In this document: piece after piece, positions 26,605-35,136 of the stretch | Numbering within the stretch: the stretch's first letter is position 1 | Layout of the letters: each line of letters begins with the position of its first letter | Assembly: GCA_938005615.1 (NCBI GenBank) | Contig: CALLMV010000014.1 | Span: 1-64,000 of the forward strand | DNA: 64,000 nt | Source: an uncultured Verrucomicrobiae bacterium | GTDB taxonomy: Bacteria > Verrucomicrobiota > Verrucomicrobiia > JADLBR01 > CALLMV01 | Direction: 5' to 3' | Program-made: the position numbers and the translations under genes | Notes under the pieces: model-generated | What the model saw: the letters and a program-made list of their open reading frames with translations, nothing else | Told to the model about the DNA's origin: nothing | Database searches by the model: none

Positions 26605-26964
26605 TCAGAATTCTAGTCCCTTTTCGCGTGCGGCATCGGCCAAGGCTTTGACTTTGCCATGATATTTGAAACCTGCACGGTCGAAGACGACTCTATTGAT
26701 TTTGGCAGATTTTGCGCGTTCAGCTATTAGTTCGCCCACTTTGCGTGCGACTTCCTGGTTGGATCTGGCTGAGGGGCGCAGTGATTTTTCTGTTGTGGCG
26801 ACCGCTGCCATGGTGCGTCCCGAGTGATCGTCAATAATTTGGGCGTATACATGTTGGCCTGAGAAGAAGACACAAAGACGCGGACGCTCGGGTGAGCCAA
26901 TGATTTTTTTGCGAATGCGCTGGTGGAGAGCGCGGCGGTTTTCTGTGCGGGTTTTGGATGGCAT
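26605..26964 (-). CDS. rplR: Ribosomal protein L18
   Basis: 5S rRNA-binding protein of 119 residues. Conserved parts are [27 protein letters not shown] and [21 protein letters not shown]. Gaps of five and eight bases to rplF and rpsE. Confidence 0.97.
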   Translation of the reverse strand: MPSKTRTENRRALHQRIRKKIIGSPERPRLCVFFSGQHVYAQIIDDHSGRTMAAVATTEKSLRPSARSNQEVARKVGELIAERAKSAKINRVVFDRAGFKYHGKVKALADAAREKGLEF

Positions 26965-26969
26965 AAGGG

Positions 26970-27536
26970 TTATTTGCTCTGGGCGGTCTTGCCTTCTTTA
27001 CGGCGGATTTGCTCTCCGGCATACCTGACGCCTTTGCCTTTGTAGGGCTCAGGTGGGTAGTAGTCGCGGATTTTAGAGGCTACCGCACCAACGGTTTCTT
27101 TATTACTGCCTTCTACGGTAATGAAAGTGCCTTCGTTGACTTTTTTGCCTTGAGCATCATAAATGGATACGGTGATGCCTTCGGGCACTTCAAAGTTGAT
27201 TGGATGTGAGAACCCAAGATTGAGGACAAGGGTCTTGCCCTTAAGAGAGGCTTTGAATCCTACGCCTTGTATTTCTAGTTTTTTGCTAAAACCAGCGGTG
27301 ACCCCTGTGACGGCGTTGTTGATCAGTGCTCGAGAGAGGCCGTGAAGGGCACGCGTTTTTTTATCGTTTTTAAGAGGCTTAACTCGGATTTCTTGTGCAG
27401 TGATATCCACCCCTATGTCGGGATGCACGGGAAGGGAAAGTTTGCCCTTGGGGCCTTCTGCTTTGAAGATATTGTCTGCACAGGCAAATTTGGCACCTGC
27501 GGGAACGGGGATGGGTTTGCGACCTATTCGTGACAT
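26970..27536 (-). CDS. rplF: Ribosomal protein L6
   Basis: 188 residues with the two L6 domains. MSRIGRKPIPVPAGAKF is the family start; the C-terminal signature PPEPYKGKGVRYAGEQIRRK binds 23S rRNA near the sarcin-ricin loop. Six bases after rpsH. Confidence 0.97.
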   Translation of the reverse strand: MSRIGRKPIPVPAGAKFACADNIFKAEGPKGKLSLPVHPDIGVDITAQEIRVKPLKNDKKTRALHGLSRALINNAVTGVTAGFSKKLEIQGVGFKASLKGKTLVLNLGFSHPINFEVPEGITVSIYDAQGKKVNEGTFITVEGSNKETVGAVASKIRDYYPPEPYKGKGVRYAGEQIRRKEGKTAQSK

Positions 27537-27542
27537 AATATT

Positions 27543-27935
27543 TTACCAAATGTAGCAGAGGACTTCACCTCCAACGTTTTGTTTCTTTGCTTCAACTCCA
27601 GTGATGACCCCGCGTGGGGTGGAGAGCACGGCTGTACCCAGACCCCCAAGGACGCGAGGGATGGACTTGGCCGGCACGTAGATACGGCGACCCGGTCGGC
27701 TGACCCGACGAAGACCGCGTATGGCCTGGCGCTTGCCGGTGTTTTTTAGGTGAAGTCTGAGAGTTTTTTTAGCTCCGTTGGAAATGACTTCATAATCCGA
27801 TATGTAGCCACCCTCTTTAAGGATGATTGCGATCTTTTCACGGATTCGGGAATGGGGAGACTCGCAATGGGGCTTGAGCGCCATGCAGGAGTTGCGTATG
27901 CGGGTGATGAAGTCGGAAATGGGGTCAGTCATCAT
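27543..27935 (-). CDS. rpsH: Ribosomal protein S8
   Basis: 130 residues. Start MMTDPISDFITRIRNS and C-terminal STPRGVITGVEAKKQNVGGE are diagnostic. In E. coli S8 represses the spc operon by binding the L5 message; no matching site was sought in detail here. Confidence 0.97.
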   Translation of the reverse strand: MMTDPISDFITRIRNSCMALKPHCESPHSRIREKIAIILKEGGYISDYEVISNGAKKTLRLHLKNTGKRQAIRGLRRVSRPGRRIYVPAKSIPRVLGGLGTAVLSTPRGVITGVEAKKQNVGGEVLCYIW

Positions 27936-27947
27936 AGGTCAAAGAAT

Positions 27948-28133
27948 TTACCAGCTTGCCTTGGTCACTCCGGGGATTTCGCCACGAAGCGCGCGCTCGC
28001 GGAATTCGATACGGCTCAATCCAAACCGACGGATGTAGCCGTGGCGACGACCGGAGATTTTACAACGGTTGTATGCACGCGAAGAGAATTTTGGCTCTCG
28101 CTTTTGTTTGGCTATCCAGCTTTTTTTTGCCAT
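27948..28133 (-). CDS. rpsN: Ribosomal protein S14, short form lacking zinc ligands
   Basis: 61 residues, ending in the family [11 protein letters not shown]. The short form usually has CxxC...CxxC zinc ligands (RCRRCGR...CRICFRE); here the equivalent positions read RCKISGR and SRIEFRE, so only one cysteine remains and zinc cannot be bound in the usual way. The frame and both ends are otherwise normal, so this is a genuine zinc-free short S14 rather than a damaged gene. Confidence 0.95.
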   Translation of the reverse strand: MAKKSWIAKQKREPKFSSRAYNRCKISGRRHGYIRRFGLSRIEFRERALRGEIPGVTKASW

Positions 28134-28146
28134 AGGTCTTTAGATG

Positions 28147-28749
28147 TTAGGCGGCGGCGGCCGCGGGTTGCGCTTGTTGGGTGACGACTTTGCGACCGGT
28201 AAAGGGCATGCCAAGTTCCTCAAGTAGGATGCGACCGGCGTTGTCGTCGTTTGCTGATGTGACAATGGTAATGTCGAAACCAATGTTTCGTTTGACTTTG
28301 TCGAGTTCGATTTCTGGAAAAATACTGTGATCTTTGATGCCAAGGGTGTAGTTGCCTCGACCGTCAAATGCGCGAGGGGAAACTCCGCGAAAATCACGGA
28401 TTGCCGGGAGAGCAACGTTAATGAGCTTGTCAAGGAAGTCGTACATGACTTTGCCACGCAGTGTGACTCGTGCACCGATTTCTTGTCCTTCGCGGAGTTT
28501 GAAGTTTGAAATGCTTTTCTTGGCTTTGGTTTTGACAGGACGCTGTCCTGTGATCAGTGCCAGATCTTTCATTACGTCCTCAAGCGCTACTTTGATTTCC
28601 GGTGATGAGGCGACGCAAGAATTTACTGTGATTTTCTCCAGCTTGGGGACTTGATGGGGGTTGGTGACTCCCAGGCGCTCTTTGAGTTTGGGTACAACGG
28701 AATCCCGGTAGTACTTGCGAAGGGGAGGTTGATAGTGGTCAGCACTCAT
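28147..28749 (-). CDS. rplE: Ribosomal protein L5
   Basis: 5S rRNA-binding protein, 200 residues. Conserved blocks: NPHQVPKLEKITVNSCV, FKLREGQEIGARVTLRG and GIKDHSIFPEIELDKV. The C-terminus is extended by a short Gln/Ala tail (QQAQPAAAAA). Gap of 12 bases from rplX. Confidence 0.97.
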   Translation of the reverse strand: MSADHYQPPLRKYYRDSVVPKLKERLGVTNPHQVPKLEKITVNSCVASSPEIKVALEDVMKDLALITGQRPVKTKAKKSISNFKLREGQEIGARVTLRGKVMYDFLDKLINVALPAIRDFRGVSPRAFDGRGNYTLGIKDHSIFPEIELDKVKRNIGFDITIVTSANDDNAGRILLEELGMPFTGRKVVTQQAQPAAAAA

Positions 28750-28761
28750 AATATTTTTAAA

Positions 28762-29016
28762 CTATTGAGGTTTTTTGCGTGGAGCAGACTTTGTGATGAG
28801 TTTGACGTTAGATATGTGAATGGAGCCATCGATGTCGATGATACCTCCTTCAGCGTGTTGGGCAGATTTGCGCACGGCTTTTTTGAGCACGTGAACGCCT
28901 TCGATGATAACGCGGTCTTTATCGCGTTGGACTTTTTTCACGGTACCCTTTTGGCCTTTGTGCGCACCACTGATGACTGCAACTTCATCACCGGCTTTGA
29001 TTGAAAACTTGCGCAT
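28762..29016 (-). CDS. rplX: Ribosomal protein L24
   Basis: 84 residues, on the short side of the family. The KOW motif is DEVAVISGAHKGQKGTVKKV. It then has VIIEGVHVLKKAVR and IDIDGSIHISNVKL. It initiates large-subunit folding. Three bases after rplN. Confidence 0.96.
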   Translation of the reverse strand: MRKFSIKAGDEVAVISGAHKGQKGTVKKVQRDKDRVIIEGVHVLKKAVRKSAQHAEGGIIDIDGSIHISNVKLITKSAPRKKPQ

Positions 29017-29019
29017 AGT

Positions 29020-29385
29020 TTAGAGCACCTCCGGGGCTAGGGATATGATTTTCATGAAGTTTTTTTCACGAAGTTCGCGGGCGACAGGGCCAAAGATTCT
29101 CGTGCCGCGAGGGTTGTTGTCTTTATCGATGATGACAATGGCGTTGTCATCGAAGCGAAGATAGGATCCGTCGGCGCGTTTGACAGGATGGCGAGTACGT
29201 ACGACCACCGCGTTGACAACGTCTGATTTCTTAACGACGCCTCCGGGTGTGGCTTGTTTGACGTGGCACTTGATGACGTCACCAACAGATGCTGTGAGCG
29301 TGGCTTTTCCGAGCACTCCAATCATCATGGCCATTTTGGCACCGGAGTTGTCGGCGACTTCGAGACGACTTCTAACTTGAATCAT
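29020..29385 (-). CDS. rplN: Ribosomal protein L14
   Basis: 121 residues from the ATG at 29385 ([17 protein letters not shown]), the universal start; the 17 extra residues in the track lie in the rpsQ-rplN gap. The other signature block is [20 protein letters not shown]. Confidence 0.97.
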   Translation of the reverse strand: MIQVRSRLEVADNSGAKMAMMIGVLGKATLTASVGDVIKCHVKQATPGGVVKKSDVVNAVVVRTRHPVKRADGSYLRFDDNAIVIIDKDNNPRGTRIFGPVARELREKNFMKIISLAPEVL

Positions 29386-29405
29386 AATAGTAATTGCTCG
29401 CAGGG

Positions 29406-29684
29406 TTACTTTTTCAGTACTTCGACAAGCTCCCATCTTTTGGTTTTGCTCAGGGGGCGTGTCTCCCGGATTACGACACGATCGCCGGTTTTCGCTTTAC
29501 GCTCTTCGTCGTGGGCATAAAACTTTTTCAGGACGCGGACGATTTTTCCATAACGCGGGTGGGGAACGCGGCGTTCCACTTGGACAACAATGGTTTTTGC
29601 CATTTTATCAGACACGACTTGGCCAATACGTTCTTTTTGATTGCGACGCAATTCACTAAGGGCTTGGGAAGTTTGGGTTGTCAT
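29406..29684 (-). CDS. rpsQ: Ribosomal protein S17
   Basis: 92 residues with an OB fold: [20 protein letters not shown] and [19 protein letters not shown] short polar N-terminal extension ([12 protein letters not shown]) precedes the core. Nine bases after rpmC. Confidence 0.97.
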   Translation of the reverse strand: MTTQTSQALSELRRNQKERIGQVVSDKMAKTIVVQVERRVPHPRYGKIVRVLKKFYAHDEERKAKTGDRVVIRETRPLSKTKRWELVEVLKK

Positions 29685-29693
29685 TGCTTGAGG

Positions 29694-29918
29694 TTATTTT
29701 TTTGATTTGTTTTTTGTGGCGGGCACAACTCCGCGGAGTTGCTCTGCACGTGCGGTTTCTAGCCGGGCAATGGCACGACGGATTTCTCTGAATCGGCTGG
29801 GTTTTTCTACTTGGCCAGTGGTGCGCTGTAGTTTGAGGTTGAGATATTCAGCCTGGAGTTCGCGCTTTTTGGCGGCGTTTTCCTGTGCGGTGAGTGCTCT
29901 TGCTTCGTAGATTTTCAT
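29694..29918 (-). CDS. rpmC: Ribosomal protein L29
   Basis: 74 residues, two helices. The block LNLKLQRTTGQVEKPSRFRE and the following REIRRAIARLET match the family; the tail VVPATKNKSKK is basic. Sits between rplP and rpsQ as usual. Confidence 0.95.
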   Translation of the reverse strand: MKIYEARALTAQENAAKKRELQAEYLNLKLQRTTGQVEKPSRFREIRRAIARLETARAEQLRGVVPATKNKSKK

Positions 29919-29921
29919 AAG

Positions 29922-30341
29922 TCAGGCGGATGCGTGGCGGGTTACGAAACGTGTGCGGATGGGAAGTTTATTGGCAGCAAGGCGTAAAGACTCCCGTGCT
30001 ACGGATTCGGGAAGTCCATCAAGCTCAAAGAGCATCGCACCGGGGCGGACGACTGCTACCCAATGCTCAGGAGCACCTTTACCCTTACCCATTCTTGTTT
30101 CTGGTGGCCGGGCTGTAACAGATTTGTGTGGAAATATTCGGATCCAAAGCTTACCTTTGCGTTTCATGTTTCGGGTGAGGGCCACACGCGCGGCTTCGAT
30201 TTGGATATTAGTCATCCAGCAGCGCTCGAGTGCTTGGAGACCAAATTCACCAAAATCGAGTTCAGTGCCTCGCGTGGCATTTCCTGCGCGGGAACCGCGC
30301 TGACTTTTGCGATATTTTACTCTCTTGGGTAGTAATGGCAT
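29922..30341 (-). CDS. rplP: Ribosomal protein L16
   Basis: 139 residues. [16 protein letters not shown] is the family start; [20 protein letters not shown] and [18 protein letters not shown] form the tRNA-contacting region, including the Arg that is hydroxylated in other bacteria. Confidence 0.97.
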   Translation of the reverse strand: MPLLPKRVKYRKSQRGSRAGNATRGTELDFGEFGLQALERCWMTNIQIEAARVALTRNMKRKGKLWIRIFPHKSVTARPPETRMGKGKGAPEHWVAVVRPGAMLFELDGLPESVARESLRLAANKLPIRTRFVTRHASA

Positions 30342-30352
30342 GGGTTTTCAGC

Positions 30353-30988
30353 TTATCGTGCTGCCTCCTCTTTTCTACAGATCCAACATTTAACGCCGAT
30401 TCGGCCTGCTGGTGTGTGAGCTTCGGCAAAGCCGTAATCAACATCAGCGCGAAGTGTATGGAGGGGAACTTTGCCCTCCATGTATTGTTCTGTACGAGCG
30501 ATTTCCGCTCCACCGACACGACCAGATATGCGCACTTTGATGCCTTCGGCTCCGAAATCCATTGTTGTCTGAATAGCCTTTTTCATGGCACGGCGGAAAG
30601 AGATGCGCCGTTCAAGCTGGAGTGCGACACTTTCGGCAACGAGTTGTGCGTCTAGCTCCGGGTTTTTGATTTCTTTGACATCAACCGCAACTTCTGTGGC
30701 AGTGGTTAGCTTTGCCACATCAGCTTTTAGGGTATCGAGGTCGCTGCCCTTACGTCCAATGATGATTCCCGGGCGGGCACTAAAGATGTTAACTCTTACA
30801 CGGTTTGTTGCTCGCTCGATCACGACTTTGGATACGGCCGCCGTTGCTAAGCGCTTTTTAATGAAGTCCCTGATGGCGAAATCCTCGTGGAGGAAGTGTA
30901 AGTAGTCTTTTTTGTTAGCATACCAGACGGATCGCCAGTCTTTTTTGACTGCGAGACGGAAGCCGATCGGATTTACTTTTTGTCCCAT
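30353..30988 (-). CDS. rpsC: Ribosomal protein S3
   Basis: 211 residues. [18 protein letters not shown] start, the KH-domain loop [17 protein letters not shown] that lines the mRNA entry channel, and the C-terminal domain ending [13 protein letters not shown]. Nine bases after rplV. Confidence 0.97.
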   Translation of the reverse strand: MGQKVNPIGFRLAVKKDWRSVWYANKKDYLHFLHEDFAIRDFIKKRLATAAVSKVVIERATNRVRVNIFSARPGIIIGRKGSDLDTLKADVAKLTTATEVAVDVKEIKNPELDAQLVAESVALQLERRISFRRAMKKAIQTTMDFGAEGIKVRISGRVGGAEIARTEQYMEGKVPLHTLRADVDYGFAEAHTPAGRIGVKCWICRKEEAAR

Positions 30989-30997
30989 ATTCGTGAG

Positions 30998-31408
30998 TTA
31001 TTCTTTCGATGGTGCTTTTTTGGTTTTGCGAGAGGGGTTTGTTTTAGCGGAGGTTGGCTTGACTTTTTCTGGTGCGGGTTCGTCTGTAAGTGTGATTTTA
31101 ATGTGGCTAGTTCTTTTGCGTATCGGTCCAGCACTACCGCGAGCTCGAGTGGCAAAGCGTTTGATGGTGATACCTTCACCGATAATGGCTTCTTTGATAC
31201 GAAGGGAATCTGTGTTCAAGTTATTGTTGTTCTCTGCGTTGGCGAGTGCCGATTTGAGTGTTTTAGATATCAGACGCGCAGCTTTCTGGGGGACAAATTT
31301 GAGGTTTTCCAGAGCTGCGGCGGCTGGTTTGCCTTGGATGTTCCGGGCAATATCTCGACATTTGAAAGCGGATATTCGCACGTTTTTTGTGATTGCTTGG
31401 ACTTCCAT
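30998..31408 (-). CDS. rplV: Ribosomal protein L22 with basic C-terminal tail
   Basis: Residues 1-~108 are L22 (VRISAFKCRDIARNIQGKPA, RARGSAGPIRKRTSHIKI); the beta-hairpin reaches the exit tunnel. A Lys/Pro/Ser-rich tail (PTSAKTNPSRKTKKAPSKE) extends it to 136 residues instead of about 110. It begins two bases after the exported-protein gene that separates it from rpsS. Confidence 0.96.
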   Translation of the reverse strand: MEVQAITKNVRISAFKCRDIARNIQGKPAAAALENLKFVPQKAARLISKTLKSALANAENNNNLNTDSLRIKEAIIGEGITIKRFATRARGSAGPIRKRTSHIKITLTDEPAPEKVKPTSAKTNPSRKTKKAPSKE

Positions 31409-31410
31409 AA

Positions 31411-32127
31411 TTAGCGTGTTTCCAGAGTGAGTGTTTGACCAATAGCCGGCAGGACACCGCCGACTTGTGCTACGAGTGCGCTGACGCTACGACGGGTTTC
31501 TATGACTCTCAGACGGCCAGCGCTTCCGTCAGAATTTTCAAATCGGTAAAGCATCCCCTCGATAATTCCAGATTCCCATCCGGCGTTTGCGATGAACCAG
31601 CCTTCGCGGCTGTCTTGAGCGATGATTGTAAGAGTCACTGGACTGTTGGGTGATCGAACGGGTGACTGCTGAGCAGAGCTAGAAGTATGGGCTTGAAGGC
31701 TGGCTATGGCTGCGGATGTGTCGAGCGTCATCATGCCAGAGTGCCTGATAGTTTCGATGAGTTGTGTTGAAAATTCGCGAAGTTTATCATTGGCCTCACG
31801 AAGGTCGGCTACTTCACGCAGTAGGGAAATCGCGCGCTCCTGTAGTACAGAGTCAGAACCGCTCAGCGCTGTGAGACCTAGTGCTGCATCGCGCATCTGG
31901 AACCGATCGAGCTGCGATTTATGGCGAATGTTTTCGAGGAGGGCTGTTTCGAGTGCTGCAGTGAGCACATCCAGCGCAGTGTTGGAGACTTCACTTGTTA
32001 GTAGGTCACTGTCTTGCGCAAGAAAGTCTGTGAGTTCAGGTAATGGCTGCGTTTGAGCGGATGCCATCCCTGCTACTACAACTGCTGCGGCGAGGCAGGC
32101 TAACAGTCTGGCTGGTGTGCGGCGCAT
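31411..32127 (-). CDS. Predicted exported protein of unknown function inside the S10 ribosomal operon
   Basis: 238 residues. The start MRRTPARLLACLAAAVVVAG with a following MASAQT is a good Sec signal peptide (cleavage after ASA). Residues ~30-80 are helical and acidic, ~95-125 form a likely coiled coil (LLREVADLREANDKLREF), a Ser/Gln/Pro linker follows (HTSSSAQQSPVRSPNSP), and the last ~75 residues look like a beta-rich domain (GWESGIIEGMLYRF...IGQTLTLETR), reminiscent of FlgT-C or similar periplasmic beta domains, though this is only a pattern impression. It lies three bases after rpsS and two before rplV, so it must be co-transcribed with ribosomal genes. I know no ribosomal or secretion partner of this type at this site. 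Confidence 0.85.
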   Translation of the reverse strand: MRRTPARLLACLAAAVVVAGMASAQTQPLPELTDFLAQDSDLLTSEVSNTALDVLTAALETALLENIRHKSQLDRFQMRDAALGLTALSGSDSVLQERAISLLREVADLREANDKLREFSTQLIETIRHSGMMTLDTSAAIASLQAHTSSSAQQSPVRSPNSPVTLTIIAQDSREGWFIANAGWESGIIEGMLYRFENSDGSAGRLRVIETRRSVSALVAQVGGVLPAIGQTLTLETR

Positions 32128-32130
32128 GGT

Positions 32131-32409
32131 TTATTTGGTGACTTTTTCAGTATGGGCTCCGTGTTTCTTGAATGTGCGTGTGGGTGAAAATTCTCCCAAT
32201 CGGTGGCCAACCATGTTTTCTGTAACGAAGACGGAATTGAAGACTTTTCCGTTGTGCACAAGAAAGGTGTGTCCAACGAAATCAGGGGTGATCATAGATC
32301 TGCGAGACCAGGTTTTAATAGGTTTCTTTTGTTTGGAGGCGTTCATTTTCTCGATTTTTTCCAGGACATGGTAATCAACGAACGGTCCTTTTTTGAGTGA
32401 GCGTCCCAT
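32131..32409 (-). CDS. rpsS: Ribosomal protein S19
   Basis: 92 residues. [40 protein letters not shown] and [20 protein letters not shown] are universal S19 blocks. Normally followed directly by rplV; here the exported-protein gene intervenes. Confidence 0.97.
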   Translation of the reverse strand: MGRSLKKGPFVDYHVLEKIEKMNASKQKKPIKTWSRRSMITPDFVGHTFLVHNGKVFNSVFVTENMVGHRLGEFSPTRTFKKHGAHTEKVTK

Positions 32410-32412
32410 AGG

Positions 32413-33246
32413 TTATTTCTTCCTTCTTTCGACGATGAATTTGTTGGTAGGTTTTGATTTGGTGCGGGTCTTGAGGCCGCGGGCAATTTGGCCCCAAGGT
32501 GAAACCAGATGTTGGCGACCGCCGCCACCTTTGGATTTGCCTTGTCCGCCACCGTTGGGGTGGTCAACCGGATTCATAGCCATACCGCGAACGGTTGGGC
32601 GTATGCCAAGCCAGCGCGAGCGGCCCGCTTTACCAATGGTGACATTTTCGTGCTCGGTATTTCCAACTTGGCCGATGGTGGCAAAACAGTTCTGGTGGAC
32701 TTTGCGGATCTCGGATGATGGCATGCGGAGCTGGGCATAATCGTTGGCAAAACCCATCAGAGTGGCGGAGCTGCCAGCAGATCGCGCAATTTTTGCACCT
32801 TGGCCGGGGAGCAGTTCAATGTTGTGTATGGTGGTGCCAAGAGGGATTTTGTGAAGCGGCAGGGCGTTGCCTATAGACGGCTCAGCGTTAGGACCGGCGT
32901 TAACAGTGTCACCGACTTTGAGGCCAACAGGTGCGAGGATGTAGGATTTGGCTCCGTCCTGATATTTGATCAGCGCGATCCGAGCAGTACGATTGGGGTC
33001 ATATTCAATGGCTTCTACAGTGGCTGGTTCAAACCGATTGCGTTTGAAGTCAATTTTGCGATAGTGGCGCTTGTGGCCGCCTCCTTTATGGCGGCAGGTG
33101 AGGCGTCCGCGGTTGTTACGGCCGCCGGTACGTTTGATGATTTCTATGAGAGACTTCTCGGGTTCTTCTTTGGTGATTTCCGAGTAATCAGGTCTCACCG
33201 TAAAGCGGAGTGTCGGTGTAAGTGGTCTGTAGGTTTTCAGTGGCAT
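32413..33246 (-). CDS. rplB: Ribosomal protein L2
   Basis: 277 residues. Signature parts are [20 protein letters not shown] and [18 protein letters not shown], containing the His near the peptidyl-transferase centre. Full length, three bases before rpsS. Confidence 0.98.
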   Translation of the reverse strand: MPLKTYRPLTPTLRFTVRPDYSEITKEEPEKSLIEIIKRTGGRNNRGRLTCRHKGGGHKRHYRKIDFKRNRFEPATVEAIEYDPNRTARIALIKYQDGAKSYILAPVGLKVGDTVNAGPNAEPSIGNALPLHKIPLGTTIHNIELLPGQGAKIARSAGSSATLMGFANDYAQLRMPSSEIRKVHQNCFATIGQVGNTEHENVTIGKAGRSRWLGIRPTVRGMAMNPVDHPNGGGQGKSKGGGGRQHLVSPWGQIARGLKTRTKSKPTNKFIVERRKK

Positions 33247-33258
33247 GGTGGTGTTCCT

Positions 33259-33543
33259 TTAGACAAATGAGATGCTCTCGCCTTCTTGAAGGGTGACTAC
33301 TGCTTTTTTCCAATCGGGCTTTTTGCCAAAATCGGCGCGACGTTCACGTTTCTTTTTACCGAGCACATTGATGGTGTTAACGGATTTAACTTTCTTTTTG
33401 AACACAGTCTCAACGGCGTTTTTGATTTCGATTTTTGTGGCGTCTGGTGCGACGACGAAGACATATTTGCCGTGTTTCTCAGTCAGACCGGTAGCTTTTT
33501 CGGTCATTCTGACGTTTTTAAGAATTTCGTAGGGATTACGCAT
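33259..33543 (-). CDS. rplW: Ribosomal protein L23
   Basis: 94 residues: [18 protein letters not shown] and [19 protein letters not shown]. Docking site for trigger factor and SRP at the tunnel exit. Its start overlaps the end of rplD by eight bases. Confidence 0.96.
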   Translation of the reverse strand: MRNPYEILKNVRMTEKATGLTEKHGKYVFVVAPDATKIEIKNAVETVFKKKVKSVNTINVLGKKKRERRADFGKKPDWKKAVVTLQEGESISFV

Positions 33544-34177
33544 TTTCTAAGTCCTTACTTGCGGGTTTAGCACGCAGGCCGATGCGTTGCAGGGCTTCCT
33601 GGGTAGATAGGATTTTATCGCAGGCTAGGAGGTGCTCTGCATTGACATCATCGGCATTGATGAGTCTTACCTTTTCGAGGTTTCGGGAGGCTAGTTTGAG
33701 GTTATCTGAAGCGTTCAGAGGTAGGAGAAGAACAGAGGGACCATCAAGGTTGATGGCCTTGAGCATACTGGTCACTAGTTTTGTTTTTGGCTCTGCGACA
33801 TCAAGTTGATCAACTATCATTACGTCGCCAGAAAATATTCTTTCAGAGAGTGCTTTTCGCAGAGCGAGCAGTCGAACCCTTTTGGGTATTTTTTTGGAAA
33901 AGTCACGGGGTTGTGGTCCGAAGACGACGCCTCCTCCTTCCCACACAGGTGATCGCTTGTAGCCGGCGCGAGCACGGCCAGTGCCTTTTTGCCGCCAAGG
34001 TTTCGCTCCAGAACCTGCGACTGTTGCTTTCGTTTTAGTGGCGCGGGTGCCTTGGCGGCGATTCGCACGAAGTGCGACTATTGCTTCGTGGACTGCTTGA
34101 AGGCCTTTGCGATTTTGTATGAGCTCGAAACCTATGATCTCTGTGGCTTGTTCGGGCTGAAGTATGTTAGCTGGCAT
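33536..34177 (-). CDS. rplD: Ribosomal protein L4
   Basis: 213 residues. The tunnel loop [20 protein letters not shown] and [19 protein letters not shown] are typical. In E. coli L4 represses the S10 operon through its leader; here there is no leader gap before rpsJ, so that control is unlikely. Confidence 0.97.
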   Translation of the reverse strand: MPANILQPEQATEIIGFELIQNRKGLQAVHEAIVALRANRRQGTRATKTKATVAGSGAKPWRQKGTGRARAGYKRSPVWEGGGVVFGPQPRDFSKKIPKRVRLLALRKALSERIFSGDVMIVDQLDVAEPKTKLVTSMLKAINLDGPSVLLLPLNASDNLKLASRNLEKVRLINADDVNAEHLLACDKILSTQEALQRIGLRAKPASKDLENA

Positions 34178-34183
34178 AGCTTG

Positions 34184-34822
34184 TTAGTCTTTCTTAGCTG
34201 TTTTCTTGATAGCTCTGCGTACTACAACAAATGAACCATTGGCACCGGGGATGCTACCACGAACGAGAAGCACACCATCTTCTTCGCGCACTTGCATGAC
34301 TTTGAGGTTCTGTGTGGTGCGCTGGTTGCCACCCATATGACCGGGCATTTTTTTGTTTTTGAAGATGCGACCTGGTGTTAGACGACATCCAAGTGAACCT
34401 GTACGGCGGTGCATCATGGAACCGTGAGAAGCAGGTTGTCCCCCAAATCGGAAACGGCGAACGACTCCTTGGAAGCCTTTGCCCTTGGTGATGCCGACGA
34501 TGTCCACAAAATCACCTGTGGAAAATTTGCTCACAGGCAGCACAGTACCCGATGCAGGGATGTCATCATAACGGAATTCACGGATGAAACGCTTAGGTGT
34601 GGCTGAATATTTTTTAGCATGGCCTAGTGCGGATTTGTATGCGCGAGATTCTTTAACGCTTTCGTAACCGATTTGCGCCGCACTGTAACCGTCTTTTTCC
34701 GGAGTTTTGATTTGGATGACTTGGTTGCCCGCAACATGGATGAGTGTGACGGGGTGGGCGACACCTTTTTCGTCGTAAATGCGCGTCATCCCAAGTTTTT
34801 TTCCAAGAAGTCCGTCTTTCAT
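34184..34822 (-). CDS. rplC: Ribosomal protein L3
   Basis: 212 residues. MKDGLLGKKLGMTRIYDEKG start, and the central extension GKGFQGVVRRFRFGGQPASHG that reaches the peptidyl-transferase centre, with the Gln that PrmB methylates in other bacteria. Four bases after rpsJ. Confidence 0.97.
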   Translation of the reverse strand: MKDGLLGKKLGMTRIYDEKGVAHPVTLIHVAGNQVIQIKTPEKDGYSAAQIGYESVKESRAYKSALGHAKKYSATPKRFIREFRYDDIPASGTVLPVSKFSTGDFVDIVGITKGKGFQGVVRRFRFGGQPASHGSMMHRRTGSLGCRLTPGRIFKNKKMPGHMGGNQRTTQNLKVMQVREEDGVLLVRGSIPGANGSFVVVRRAIKKTAKKD

Positions 34823-34826
34823 AAAT

Positions 34827-35135
34827 TCAAATTTTTATGGTAATATCAACGCCCGCGGGGAGGTTGAGTTTTTTGAGCTCGTCGATGGTTTTTGAGGTTG
34901 GTTCGAGGATATCGAGCATGCGCTTGTGGGTACGCATTTCGAAAGTATCCATGCTTTTTTTATCAACGTGGTTGGAACGATTTACTGTAAAGCGTTCGAT
35001 TTTTGTTGGCAGAGGTACAGGGCCGGAGATTCGAGCACCAGTACGTTTTGCAGTCTCCACGATCTCTCGGGTGGAGTGATCGAGGATTCGGTAATCGAAA
35101 GCTTTTAGACGGATTCTGACTCTTTGACCTGTCAT
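34827..35135 (-). CDS. rpsJ: Ribosomal protein S10
   Basis: 102 residues: [20 protein letters not shown] and the 16S-contacting loop [20 protein letters not shown]. One base separates it from the fusA stop, so the str and S10 operons are joined and tuf is absent between them. Confidence 0.97.
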   Translation of the reverse strand: MTGQRVRIRLKAFDYRILDHSTREIVETAKRTGARISGPVPLPTKIERFTVNRSNHVDKKSMDTFEMRTHKRMLDILEPTSKTIDELKKLNLPAGVDITIKI

Positions 35136-35136
35136 G

